Origin: Anaerolineae bacterium
GTDB taxonomy: Bacteria; Chloroflexota; Anaerolineae; 4572-78; J111
Assembly: GCA_023151115.1 (NCBI GenBank)
Contig: JAKLJP010000042.1
Coordinates: 1-61,155, forward strand
Direction: 5' to 3'
Length of the DNA stretch: 61,155 nucleotides
A program made the translations under genes and the position numbers. Below the pieces are notes generated by a model that did no database searches, was not told the origin of the DNA, and saw only the letters and a program-made list of their open reading frames with translations. Shown one piece after another: positions 52,379-60,424 of this stretch; the first letter of the stretch is position 1; each line of letters starts with the position of its first letter.

Positions 52379-52384
52379 TATAAT
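52379..52384 (+). promoter_or_regulatory. TATAAT box 6 bases before a start codon
   Basis: A perfect -10 hexamer sits just before the kinase ATG at 52391, without a ribosome site between, so that gene too may be leaderless. The -35 is weak, so confidence is limited. Confidence 0.35.
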
Positions 52385-52390
52385 TACCTT

Positions 52391-53233
52391 ATGGAACTAC
52401 TGCCTTTGACCGAACAAAACAACTTAACCCGCCAATTTCACACCTCCCAACAGCTTATCGCCGAACTGGAAACACGCCTCACCCAGGTCACCGCTCAACT
52501 CCTGGCTGCCAAGGCCAACCTGGCCAGCGAAAGCGCGGACCACCAACGTACGGAAGATGAATTTCGCCGCTCAACCGAACAACTGCGCGAGCTGTCTGCC
52601 CGTTTGCAGTCTGTCCGCGAGGAGGAACGCACCCGCATCGCCCGAGCCATCCATGATGAATTGGGCCAGACCTTAACCGGCCTAAAAATGGACGTGGCCT
52701 GGCTGCAAAGCCATTTAGAGCCGCAGCAGCCGGCCCTGTTGGCCAAAACGCAGGCGATGTCTGATTTGATTGATACCACCGTCCAGATGGTGCGCCGCAT
52801 TTCAACAGAGTTGCGACCAGGGATTCTGGACTTGGGCCTGGTGGCGACGATTGAATGGCAGCTCCAGGAATTTCAGACCCGTACCGGCATTGAAAGTAAA
52901 TTTAGCAGCGACTCGGAGGAAACCATTCTGGATGATGATGGGTCTACGGCAGTTTTTCGCATCTTGCAAGAGATTCTGACCAACGTAGTCCGGCACGCCC
53001 AAGCGACCCAGGTTGTGGTTACACTCGAAGAGACGGCCACATTTCTGACCCTCCAGGTGCGGGACAATGGGCGAGGTATGACCGAAAGTGAAATTCACAG
53101 CCCGAAATCAATCGGGTTGCTGGGCATGCAGGAGCGGGCCCGGCTGCGGGCGGGCGAGGTTCATTTTCACGGGACTCCAGGCCAAGAGACAACTGTGACC
53201 GTCCGGCTACCGCTGGATGGAGGAAACAAATGA
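52391..53233 (+). CDS. Sensor histidine kinase with coiled-coil input
   Basis: 280 residues from MELLPLTEQNNLTRQFHTSQ. The first ~75 residues are a coiled coil (QQLIAELETRLTQVTAQLLA). HisKA_3 follows with His88 in RTRIARAIHDELGQTLTGLK; the ATPase domain shows RILQEILTNVVRHAQ, VRDNGRGM and IGLLGMQERARL. There is no TM or PAS domain, so the input is cytosolic and probably by partner protein. Its stop overlaps the response-regulator start (ATGA). Confidence 0.88.
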   Translation: MELLPLTEQNNLTRQFHTSQQLIAELETRLTQVTAQLLAAKANLASESADHQRTEDEFRRSTEQLRELSARLQSVREEERTRIARAIHDELGQTLTGLKMDVAWLQSHLEPQQPALLAKTQAMSDLIDTTVQMVRRISTELRPGILDLGLVATIEWQLQEFQTRTGIESKFSSDSEETILDDDGSTAVFRILQEILTNVVRHAQATQVVVTLEETATFLTLQVRDNGRGMTESEIHSPKSIGLLGMQERARLRAGEVHFHGTPGQETTVTVRLPLDGGNK

Positions 53234-53862
53234 TCAAAGTCCTCATTGCCGATGATCATCCGATTGTGCGCCAGGGCCTGCGGCAGATTTTGTCGGGAAC
53301 TACCGATATGGAGGTCGCCGGTGAGGCCGTCAACAGCCAGGAAGCGTTGGATCAAGTTCGAGGGGGCGGCTGGGATGTGCTGGTGCTGGACATGACCATG
53401 CCCGGCCGCAGCGGCTTTGATATTCTCAAAGAACTGAAATATGAACAACCCGACCTGCCGGTGTTGGTGCTCAGCATCCATGCCGAAGAACAATTTGCGA
53501 TACGGGTGCTGAAAGCCGGCGCGTCGGGCTATTTGACCAAAGAAAACGCGCCGGATGAACTGGTCAAAGCCATTCGCAAAGTGGTGAACGGTGGGAAATA
53601 CATCAGCTCAAAGCTGGCCGAGAACCTGGCCTTTGGGTTGGACGCCGCCTCCGACCGGCCCCGGCACGAAACGTTATCCGACCGCGAATTTCAGGTCATG
53701 CAACTGATGGCCGGCGGCAAAACGCTGAGCGAAATTGCCGAGGACCTGTCGTTGAGCGCCAAGACCGTCAGCACCTACCGCACCCGCCTCCTGGAAAAGC
53801 TGAATTTGAAAACCAACGCCGAGTTGATGCGTTACGCTATTGAGAACAGGTTGTTTGAGTAA
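53230..53862 (+). CDS. NarL-type response regulator, partner of the kinase above
   Basis: 210 residues. Receiver with Asp8-Asp9, phospho-acceptor Asp54 (VLVLDMTMPGR) and Lys103-region (ASGYLTKENAP); LuxR HTH LSDREFQVMQLMAGGKTLSE then IAEDLSLSAKTVSTYRTRLL. Translationally coupled to the kinase gene. A tandem-repeat promoter-like element starts 50 bases after its stop, and an equal element precedes the receiver-only gene at 58198, so it is a candidate regulator of this island. Confidence 0.9.
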   Translation: MIKVLIADDHPIVRQGLRQILSGTTDMEVAGEAVNSQEALDQVRGGGWDVLVLDMTMPGRSGFDILKELKYEQPDLPVLVLSIHAEEQFAIRVLKAGASGYLTKENAPDELVKAIRKVVNGGKYISSKLAENLAFGLDAASDRPRHETLSDREFQVMQLMAGGKTLSEIAEDLSLSAKTVSTYRTRLLEKLNLKTNAELMRYAIENRLFE

Positions 53863-54183
53863 TTCCTCTGCCCCCTGCCCCCGCACCTCTGCGGCTCTCA
53901 TCCTCTGTCACATTGTAAGGCAAATACCTACAAAAGAATCAGCTTAAACCCTACACAGAAATCAGAGTTCCGCTGATAGTTTTCATAACCTGGATCGTTT
54001 ATACTTTTAATCTCCCCTACATTAAACTGATCCCACTTCGACCTGAGCGCCCCTACAATTCGGATTATGTTATCCGTCAGGTCGTTGATTGGAGAACGTG
54101 TTCCGCACGAACCGTAACTTCAAACCTACGAAAATAACTGAATTTTCACGTTGTAAGACATAATTACCCAAGGAGAAAAAAAC
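53863..54183. other. Non-coding gap holding a conserved promoter-like element
   Basis: No gene. Holds the 69-bp element at 53912-53980, then A/T-rich DNA and a ribosome site AAGGAGAAAAAAAC before the GTG at 54184. GAACGTGTTCCGCACG near 54093-54108 is an additional short palindrome-like stretch. Confidence 0.5.
53912..53980 (+). promoter_or_regulatory. Tandem CCTACA-N5-ATCAG element, copy A
   Basis: ATTGTAAGGCAAATACCTACA then ATCAG, and a second CCTACA-N5-ATCAG starting 23 bases later, then GCTGATAGT. It aligns without gaps over ~69 bases with 58090-58158. The ~two-turn spacing suggests side-by-side binding of a regulator. Confidence 0.55.
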
Positions 54184-54309
54184 GTGAGTAAGAATCAAAA
54201 TAGTAAAAAGAAAGACAAGAAAAAGCCGGCAAAAACCATGAAGGAAAAAAAGCAGGCCAAAAGAGAGAAGAAAGAACAGAAGGAGAACGCTGGAATTCTC
54301 AAACCATAA
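54184..54309 (+). CDS. Small lysine-rich protein
   Basis: 41 residues from a GTG with AAGGAG 8 bases upstream: SKNQNSKKKDKKKPAKTMKE then KQAKREKKEQKE and ending NAGILKP. About 40% lysine. It is too basic for a soluble enzyme and probably binds nucleic acid; similar tiny Lys-rich proteins are common but unstudied. First gene downstream of element 53912-53980, ahead of ytxH and a wHTH gene. Confidence 0.65.
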   Translation: MSKNQNSKKKDKKKPAKTMKEKKQAKREKKEQKENAGILKP

Positions 54310-54364
54310 TCGTCAATGTCCTGATTAGCCAGTAGGCAATTAAGAATTAAAGGGGTAAGTAACC

Positions 54365-54655
54365 ATGTCAAAACAAAACAGTGGGGCATTATTTTTTGTC
54401 GGTTTGATGACAGGTAGTTTGGTCGGCGCAGGGTTAGCTTTATTGTTGACCCCTCAATCAGGCGAGAACTTCCGCAGCCAGATAAGAGATAAAAGCCTTG
54501 AACTAAAAGAGGAGGCTGCCAAAGGTTTCAGGGAGGCCAGTCAGCGCGCCCAGGAACAGGCTGCTGTCTGGCAAGAAAAAGGCCAAGAGGTGCTAGAAAA
54601 AGGAAAGCTTACTGCAACTGAGGCTATCAGTCATGGCAAAGCCAGCCAATCATGA
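54365..54655 (+). CDS. YtxH-domain protein
   Basis: 96 residues. MSKQNSGALFFVGLMTGSLVGAGLALLLTPQSGENFR is the YtxH signature: a membrane or membrane-associated GxxxG-type helix followed by a Pro-Ser-Gly turn, then a long amphipathic coiled coil (KSLELKEEAAKGFREASQRA). YtxH proteins are linked to general stress. Its stop overlaps the next start (ATGA). Confidence 0.88.
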   Translation: MSKQNSGALFFVGLMTGSLVGAGLALLLTPQSGENFRSQIRDKSLELKEEAAKGFREASQRAQEQAAVWQEKGQEVLEKGKLTATEAISHGKASQS

Positions 54656-55062
54656 AGCAGTTACCCCCTGCTGACCGGTCCCCCACCTTTGTAACACGAT
54701 TGATGGATGATGTGGAGCCAGCTTTACTTGACTTTATCAAAACAAACGTCAATTCCTTTATCAAGTGGGACTTGCTGAAGCTCTTCGCTGCAAATTGGGA
54801 CACCCTTGATAGCGCGGAAAATATTGCCAGATATGTTGGCCGAACCGTAGCGGTGATTGAGCAAGAGTTAGAAGATTTGGTCGAGAGCGGACTTATCGTA
54901 AAAAGAGGGCTAAATAGAGCCTCCATCTATGCCCTGGTGAGTGATGAAACAACCAGGGCGACGGTGAGCCATTTTATATCGGCTTGCGAGGATAGAGATA
55001 TGAGGATAAAAGTTGTCTATCACATTGTTCAGGGGGATCATTTCGACGAAATCCTCCGTTGA
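54652..55062 (+). CDS. Winged-helix-like unknown protein
   Basis: 136 residues. Contains a wHTH-like stretch (DLLKLFAANWDTLDSAENIA then RYVGRTVAVIEQELEDLVES and GLIVKRGL). Resembles in layout the wHTH protein at 12556-12954. Translationally coupled to ytxH, so a stress-regulatory role is likely; DNA-binding not proven. Confidence 0.65.
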   Translation: MKQLPPADRSPTFVTRLMDDVEPALLDFIKTNVNSFIKWDLLKLFAANWDTLDSAENIARYVGRTVAVIEQELEDLVESGLIVKRGLNRASIYALVSDETTRATVSHFISACEDRDMRIKVVYHIVQGDHFDEILR

Positions 55063-55150
55063 GGACCTCGCCCCCCATAACCCCCCAATTTGATGAAGGA
55101 TTAGGGAAACATATAACCTACCAAAAAATTATAATGGAACACGATAAGCG

Positions 55151-55405
55151 ATGCGCGAAAATGATTTAAGGTTGATTGAACTGGCTTTTGACTATGTTGC
55201 AGCCGAAACAGAAGCCCAGGCCAGGCAGGTCTATAACCAGGCCACGTTATTGGCGACCGACAAACCAACTTTCAGGGTGTGGCTTGATTTGATTGCCTAT
55301 ATGGAGGAGTGGAATCGGAGCAAGGAGCACAAAAGTATAATGAGCCGGGCCAGTGCTTTGCAGTTCTTCTCCACCCGGCAAGCTGAATCGAAACTGGCCC
55401 CGTGA
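55151..55405 (+). CDS. Unknown small helical protein
   Basis: 84 residues, not recognised. Strongly helical: LIELAFDYVAAETEAQARQV then YNQATLLATDKPTF and AYMEEWNRSKEHKSIMSRAS. Its TGA overlaps the GTG of the following gene (GTGA), so the two are coupled. It could be an adaptor; no domain is visible. Confidence 0.55.
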   Translation: MRENDLRLIELAFDYVAAETEAQARQVYNQATLLATDKPTFRVWLDLIAYMEEWNRSKEHKSIMSRASALQFFSTRQAESKLAP

Positions 55406-55734
55406 GTAAGATAACGATTGATCTGGTCAAACTCATCGAACAGGTTATGCCCCAGGTGATGGAGTCTGGTGACTTCCTGCCATTACAACAATGGCTCGGT
55501 GGCCATACTGGCTCGACTCAATCTGTTACCATTGATCTGGCTCCTGTATTGATCGAAAACGAACTGGAAACGACTGTTCCAGTCCCTCGCCCCTTACGGC
55601 GGCGGATTAACGATGTGACTACGTTCAGCGATGAGTCAGAATTACGCGTCCACGTTCTGGCTCCGCGAGGGAGTCAAGAAGACCTGGCCACCGACGCCTA
55701 TTACGGCTTGTTGGTCGCCATAAGCAATCTCTAA
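55402..55734 (+). CDS. Unknown small protein coupled to the previous gene
   Basis: 110 residues, GTG start in a GTGA overlap. MSKITIDLVKLIEQVMPQVM at the start, then a beta-rich, acidic region (VTIDLAPVLIENELETTVPV) and a terminal YYGLLVAISNL. Not recognised. It precedes the groEL-like gene by 266 bases. Confidence 0.5.
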   Translation: MSKITIDLVKLIEQVMPQVMESGDFLPLQQWLGGHTGSTQSVTIDLAPVLIENELETTVPVPRPLRRRINDVTTFSDESELRVHVLAPRGSQEDLATDAYYGLLVAISNL

Positions 55735-55768
55735 ACAACTATAGATGTTCAGATAATGTTTTTGAATC

Positions 55769-55821
55769 GTAGTAACGACTTTAGTCGTTTCACTGGTCTA
55801 GACGACTGAAGTCGTCACTAC
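55769..55821. repeat. Palindromic repeat (GTAGTAACGACTTTAGTCGT)
   Basis: GTAGTAACGACTTTAGTCGT (55769-55788) pairs with ACGACTGAAGTCGTCACTAC (55802-55821) with three mismatches. Each arm is itself palindromic (ACGACT-AGTCGT). Dispersed repeat type known from other environmental genomes (recollection). Confidence 0.7.
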
Positions 55822-56000
55822 AAACTCAAAATCTTTTTCTGAAAAGCTATATATGGTCGAGTTTCAAGACCATTTTTTTAAGCTTGTGGGATGAAAACCA
55901 GGCCGCTTGATCAGTTTCGGGCAACTCAAATCAATACCGCTTGATTTTGTATTTCTAAAAGAGTCAGACCTGTAAAGCACCGGGAGCAAAAACAACGAGG

Positions 56001-57596
56001 ATGGCCAAACAACTGATTTTTCGAGATGAGGCGCGCCGCCGTCTGAAAGCCGGCATGGATAAAATGGCCCAGGCTGTAGCCATCACGCTTGGCCCTAAAG
56101 GGCGCAATGTTGCCCTGGACCAAAAGTGGGGAGCGCCCCTCATCACCCAGGATGGGGTGACGGTGGCTAAAGAGCTGGCCTGGACAAACCCTTTTGAGAA
56201 TATGGGCGCTCAACTGCTCAAGGAAGCCGCTGTTAAGACCAACGAGATGGCCGGCGATGGCACAACAACGACTATCGCACTGGCGCATGCTATGGTCAGC
56301 GAGGGCTTGAAGAATCTGGCGGCTGGAGCCAACCCGATGCTCTTGAAGCGAGGCATAGAAAAAGCGACGGCGCTTGTATCCGCCGCTCTCCAAGCGCAGG
56401 CACGACCTATTTGCAGCCGGGCCGAGATGGTTAACGTGGCTGTCATTGCCGCACAGGATCGAGCGATTGGAGAGTTGATCGCCAAAGTGCTGGCCAAAGT
56501 TGGCCCGGACGGTGTGGTGACTATCGAGGATGGCCGGGGGCTGAACCTTGAAACCGAATATGTGGAAGGGATGCAGTTTGACCGGGGGTATCTTTCTCCT
56601 TTTTTTATTACCCATGCCGAAGAGATGACCGCTGTGCTTGAGGAACCCTATCTGCTGCTCTATGACCAGAAGATTAGTCGCGCCAACGACTTAACGCCTC
56701 TCCTGGAGAAGCTGGTCCGGCTTAGTAACCGCAACCTCCTGGTGATTGCGGATGATATCGGGGGTGAGGCTCTGGCCACCCTGGTACTCAATAAGCTACG
56801 GGGAACCTTGAACTTGGTGGCCGTAAAAGCCCCCGGCTTTGGTGAGCAGCGCAAAGCCATGCTTCAGGATATGGCCATCCTTACCGGGGGCACGGTTGTG
56901 AGCGAAGGCATGGGTCACAGGCTCGAGTTAGCCACCTTAGCCGACCTGGGCTGTTGCGCCAGGGTGGTAGTCGGCAAAGATGAGACCATCCTCATGGGTG
57001 GGTACGGCAATGCCGAAGTTCTTAAAGGACGGGTCAGCCAGCTCAAAACCGAGATTGAACACTCAACCAATGGCTACGACAAAGCGAAACTGCAACAGCG
57101 GTTGGCTTGCCTGACCGGCAGTATCGCCGTCATTAAGGTTGGAGCAGCCAGTGGGGTCGAACTCAAAGAGAAGAAACAGCGGGTTCAAGATGCCCTGAGC
57201 GCCACTCAAGCTGCGGTTGAGGCAGGGATTGTCCCTGGCGGCGGCATCGCGCTCCTTAATGCCGCCTGTGCCCTGGCCGGGCTGACCCCTCAGAACCCTG
57301 AGGAAGCTACGGCGGTGAATATCGTGCGCCGAGCCTTAGAAGAGCCGCTACGCCTTATTGCCCGCAATGCCGGCCTGGAAGAGGCAGTAATCGTGGCAAA
57401 TGTGCGCTGCCGGCAGCAAGCTGAACGGAATGACCGGATTGGTTACAACGTGATATTGGAGCAGTATCAAGACATGGTTCAGGCGGGTATTATGGACCCA
57501 GCCCACGTTACCCGCAGCGCCCTGGAAAATGCCGCCTCCATTGCGGCGATGATCCTGACCATCGAGGTTCTGATGGCCGATAGCCCTGAAGACTGA
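56001..57596 (+). CDS. GroEL-like chaperonin paralogue without groES
   Basis: 531 residues of the group I Cpn60 family. ATP-site motifs are present: [11 protein letters not shown] near 30, GVTVAKEL near 52, [11 protein letters not shown] near 85-95 with Asp at 86 region, and [11 protein letters not shown] near 412; [14 protein letters not shown] (apical) is also intact. It differs from housekeeping GroEL in several ways: the C-terminal Gly-Gly-Met tail is absent (ends VLMADSPED), [17 protein letters not shown] replaces the usual VATISANDD-IG, no groES precedes it, and no CIRCE operator was seen. A specialised, stress-linked paralogue is likely. Confidence 0.9.
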   Translation: MAKQLIFRDEARRRLKAGMDKMAQAVAITLGPKGRNVALDQKWGAPLITQDGVTVAKELAWTNPFENMGAQLLKEAAVKTNEMAGDGTTTTIALAHAMVSEGLKNLAAGANPMLLKRGIEKATALVSAALQAQARPICSRAEMVNVAVIAAQDRAIGELIAKVLAKVGPDGVVTIEDGRGLNLETEYVEGMQFDRGYLSPFFITHAEEMTAVLEEPYLLLYDQKISRANDLTPLLEKLVRLSNRNLLVIADDIGGEALATLVLNKLRGTLNLVAVKAPGFGEQRKAMLQDMAILTGGTVVSEGMGHRLELATLADLGCCARVVVGKDETILMGGYGNAEVLKGRVSQLKTEIEHSTNGYDKAKLQQRLACLTGSIAVIKVGAASGVELKEKKQRVQDALSATQAAVEAGIVPGGGIALLNAACALAGLTPQNPEEATAVNIVRRALEEPLRLIARNAGLEEAVIVANVRCRQQAERNDRIGYNVILEQYQDMVQAGIMDPAHVTRSALENAASIAAMILTIEVLMADSPED

Positions 57597-57675
57597 TAAA
57601 AAACATGGCTACAGATATAACGCCTGTTCTTTTGCCCTTATTTTAGGATTACTCATTTATATCGGAATACAGCTT

Positions 57676-58086
57676 ATGAAACTGCTAACCCGCGAACAAG
57701 TGATAAATACTGTCAAATCTGCGCATGGCAATGGTGAAATACCTAATCTGCGCCTGGCCGACCTGTGGGGAATTGACCTGACTGAGGCCAATTTACAGGG
57801 AGTCAATCTGAGCCGGGCTTATTTACGCCGGGCCAACTTGAGCCAGGCCAATCTGCAAGGAACTAATCTGGGCGAAGCCGACCTGAGTGCGGCTGATCTG
57901 CGGGGCGCCAATCTGCGCCAGGCAAAATTAGGTGGAATTGACCTGCACGAGGCCGACCTGCGCCAGGCCGACCTGAGCGAAACTGACTTGCGGGGAGCTA
58001 ATCTGCGCCGGGCAAAATTTAATGATAACACCCTCTGGCCAGCGAATTTTGACCCCATTGAAGAAGGCGCAATAAGAAGTGGATGA
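57676..58086 (+). CDS. Pentapeptide-repeat protein (short paralogue)
   Basis: 136 residues. N-terminal cap LLTREQVINTVKSAHGNGEI, then ~15 pentapeptides of the A(D/N)L-x-x type between ~30 and ~115 forming a right-handed quadrilateral helix, then tail NTLWPANFDPIEEGAIR. Cap and tail are shared with the 226-residue protein at 59609. Function unknown; such helices can mimic DNA or scaffold proteins. Confidence 0.85.
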   Translation: MKLLTREQVINTVKSAHGNGEIPNLRLADLWGIDLTEANLQGVNLSRAYLRRANLSQANLQGTNLGEADLSAADLRGANLRQAKLGGIDLHEADLRQADLSETDLRGANLRRAKFNDNTLWPANFDPIEEGAIRSG

Positions 58087-58089
58087 GGT

Positions 58090-58158
58090 ATTGTAGGGCA
58101 AATACCGACAGAGAAATCAGCGCATCGCCTACATAAGTGTCAGCATTTCACCGATAGT
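58090..58158 (+). promoter_or_regulatory. Tandem CCTACA-N5-ATCAG element, copy B
   Basis: ATTGTAGGGCAAATACCGACA then ATCAG, second CCTACA 23 bases after the first repeat, ending CCGATAGT 40 bases before the ATG of the receiver gene. Aligns gaplessly with 53912-53980. Shared control of the two units is inferred. Confidence 0.55.
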
Positions 58159-58197
58159 CTTTAGAAGATTAATCGGGTATCCTGGTGGTATAGGTCT

Positions 58198-58614
58198 ATG
58201 ATATTTTCACGTCCGAATTTCCAGATCAAAGTCTTTATCACCGATGATTCGCTCATCGTGCGGGAACATCTGGTCACATTGCTGGATGAATTGGCTGGGG
58301 TTGAAATTGTGGGCCAGGCCGGCAATGTGGCCGAGGCCATTAGTGGAATTCGTAAGCTTCAACCAGATGTGGTGATCCTGGATATTCGGCTTCCCGATGG
58401 CAGCGGGATTGATGTATTGCAGGCCATCAAACAAGATCAGCCGGCGCCTATGGTCATTATTTTGACCAATTATCCGTATTCAGGCTATCGGCAGCGCTGC
58501 CTGAACGCCGGGGCCGACTTCTTTCTGGATAAGTCAACCGAGTTTGACCAAATTCCAAAGTTATTTGAGCAGCTTAAACAAAATGCGGGGTCTGACCAGG
58601 CCCAATCAAGCTAA
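58198..58614 (+). CDS. Receiver-only response regulator
   Basis: 138 residues, REC domain only. Acidic pair Asp16-Asp17 (VFITDDSLIVREHL), phospho-acceptor Asp62 (VVILDIRLPDGSG), switch Thr in VIILTNYPYSG and Lys near 108 (FFLDKSTEF). No output domain, so it probably works by protein interaction or as a phosphate relay. Its promoter carries element 58090-58158. Confidence 0.9.
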   Translation: MIFSRPNFQIKVFITDDSLIVREHLVTLLDELAGVEIVGQAGNVAEAISGIRKLQPDVVILDIRLPDGSGIDVLQAIKQDQPAPMVIILTNYPYSGYRQRCLNAGADFFLDKSTEFDQIPKLFEQLKQNAGSDQAQSS

Positions 58615-58766
58615 TTCGCCCCGCCCAATCCTCTTTTGAACCTGACAACGAAGCGCTCTGTTGGCGATAGAACGTGATCGTTTTGGTTAAACTGAGTACC
58701 CAAAATGGGAGGTCAGTATTTTTTATTACCGGCTCACCGAGCCAGTCTCAAGGAGACCCAAGAATT

Positions 58767-59081
58767 ATGGAAGTAAAGCTTTATGTGGGAAATTTATCGT
58801 ACCAAACCACAGAGGATGACCTGCGCACGCTGTTTGCCAAAGCAGGTCAGGTGGCCTCGGTAGTGGTCATTAAAGACCGAGATACCGGCAATTCCAAAGG
58901 TTTCGCCTTTGTGGAAATGAGCACCCAGGCAGAAGCCCAAAAAGCGGTCAGTATGTTAAACGGCTCCAGCCTGGAGGATCGTGAACTGAAGGTTAATCTG
59001 GCCAAACCCCGGGAAGAGCGCGGTGGTTTTGGCAATCGTGGCGGCAGTGGCTTTGGCAACCGCAGCGGCAGCCGCCGCTAA
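58767..59081 (+). CDS. RRM-type RNA-binding protein
   Basis: 104 residues from MEVKLYVGNLSYQTTEDDLR at 58767 (AAGGAG ~13 bases upstream). One RRM with RNP2 LYVGNL (5-10) and RNP1 KGFAFVEM (~47-54), followed by a short Gly/Arg/Phe-rich tail (FGNRGGSGFGNRSGSRR). Same design as cyanobacterial Rbp proteins, often cold-induced, which handle mRNA. The upstream in-frame extension lacks protein-like character. Confidence 0.93.
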   Translation: MEVKLYVGNLSYQTTEDDLRTLFAKAGQVASVVVIKDRDTGNSKGFAFVEMSTQAEAQKAVSMLNGSSLEDRELKVNLAKPREERGGFGNRGGSGFGNRSGSRR

Positions 59082-59106
59082 GAGAAGCAGAATGGAGGAG
59101 CGTCTG

Positions 59107-59607
59107 ATGCAATTTAAGATTGGCGATCCGGTGGTGCTGCCAGCACATGGGATTGGGCACATTAGAGAGATTGAAGAAAAAGATTTTTCTGAGCAGGGGA
59201 CACGCCTCTACTACAAGATTACTCTTTCAAAACACAGCGTTTGGATACCAGTCGAAGCCCAGGAGGAGAGTGGGCTTCGGCTGGTAACGGATAAGGATGA
59301 GCTTAATGACTACCGCGCCTTATTGAAAAGCTCCCCCGTACCCCTGGAAAAAAACCACCACCGGCGGCACCTGGAACTGGTCAGCCGTTTGAAACAAGGC
59401 TCCTTCCAGATCATCTGTGAGGTAGTGCGAGACCTAACCGCCTGGAGCTGGCGTAAACCCCTGGGCCAGACCGATACCGCGCTGCTACAAAAGACCCGGC
59501 GAAGTCTCTATCAGGAATGGGCGACGGCAGCATGCGTCTCCACCACCGAGGCTATCAAAGAAATTGACGCTCTGCTCTTGACAGCCCGGTACCCAGAAAC
59601 AGGTTGA
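59107..59607 (+). CDS. CarD/TRCF-like RNA-polymerase-binding protein
   Basis: 166 residues from MQFKIGDPVVLPAHGIGHIR at 59107, with GGAGGAG 5 bases upstream. N-terminal CarD-like Tudor fold (VVLPAHGIGHIREIEEKD, YYKITLSKHSVWIPV) that binds RNAP beta; C-terminal helical domain (ALLKSSPVPLEKNHHRRHLE to the end) as in CarD/CdnL. It adjusts open-complex stability (family knowledge). It sits between an RRM gene and a pentapeptide gene, in a stress-regulatory island. Confidence 0.9.
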   Translation: MQFKIGDPVVLPAHGIGHIREIEEKDFSEQGTRLYYKITLSKHSVWIPVEAQEESGLRLVTDKDELNDYRALLKSSPVPLEKNHHRRHLELVSRLKQGSFQIICEVVRDLTAWSWRKPLGQTDTALLQKTRRSLYQEWATAACVSTTEAIKEIDALLLTARYPETG

Positions 59608-59608
59608 T

Positions 59609-60289
59609 ATGACCAAATTGACCCGAGAACAAGTCATCCAAATCGTCGCCTCGGCCCGGGAAAGAGGTGAAAAGCCAGAACTTTTTGGCTCCGGCCTGGG
59701 CGAAACCGAACTGCTTCGGGCGAAATTGGGCGGAACGAAGATCAGCGAGGTGGAACTCCGCCGGGCCAGGCTCAGCGGGGCGGAACTGCTGCGGGCCGAC
59801 CTCAGCAGAATGGACTTGCGCGGGGTTGACCTGATTGGGGCCAACCTTCAGGAAGCCGACCTGAGCCAGGCTGACCTCAGCGGGGCCAATCTTTTTATGG
59901 CCAACTTGAGTGAGGCCAACCTCAGTAAAGCTAATGTTAGCCAGGCCAAACTGATCAAGACCAATCTGCGCGGGGCTAACTTGAGCCAGGCGACCCTGAG
60001 TCGGGCCAATCTGGGCGAGGTTGATCTCAGCCGGGCCAACCTGAGTCGGGTCAATCTTAACGATGCAAATCTTAGACAGGGTAGCCTGAGAGAGACGAAT
60101 TTTAGCAAAGCCGACCTGAGTCGAGTGGACTTGAGCGGTGCAGACCTGAGGCAGGCCAACCTCAAACAAGCTAATCTCAAACAGGCCAACCTCAGTGGGG
60201 TAAATCTGAGCGCCGCCCGGTATGATCAGGGTACGATTTGGCCGGCCAACTTTGACCCAACCCGAACCGGCGCAGTCCGCGAAGACTGA
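59609..60289 (+). CDS. Pentapeptide-repeat protein (long paralogue)
   Basis: 226 residues. Cap LTREQVIQIVASARERGEKP, ~33 pentapeptide units, tail GTIWPANFDPTRTGAVR. Similar cap and tail as the 136-residue protein at 57676. Starts 1 base after the carD stop with no room for a separate leader, so it is co-transcribed with carD. Pentapeptide repeats carry (A/S/T)(D/N)L(x)(x) cores. Confidence 0.88.
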   Translation: MTKLTREQVIQIVASARERGEKPELFGSGLGETELLRAKLGGTKISEVELRRARLSGAELLRADLSRMDLRGVDLIGANLQEADLSQADLSGANLFMANLSEANLSKANVSQAKLIKTNLRGANLSQATLSRANLGEVDLSRANLSRVNLNDANLRQGSLRETNFSKADLSRVDLSGADLRQANLKQANLKQANLSGVNLSAARYDQGTIWPANFDPTRTGAVRED

Positions 60290-60424
60290 TCTGTCCTGCA
60301 AGGATCCTCGACGGGGCACAGAGCTGTTGTTACGGCGGCTGGTCACAACTACGGGTTTACCCCTTTTAAAGCAAAAAACGGCATAGCCTCTACTGCCGGA
60401 GAGCAAAAGCCCAGCGGCTGGTCA

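Noticed and set aside
55735..56000. CIRCE operator before the groEL-like gene
   Set aside because: No TTAGCACTC-N9-GAGTGCTAA or close variant was found.
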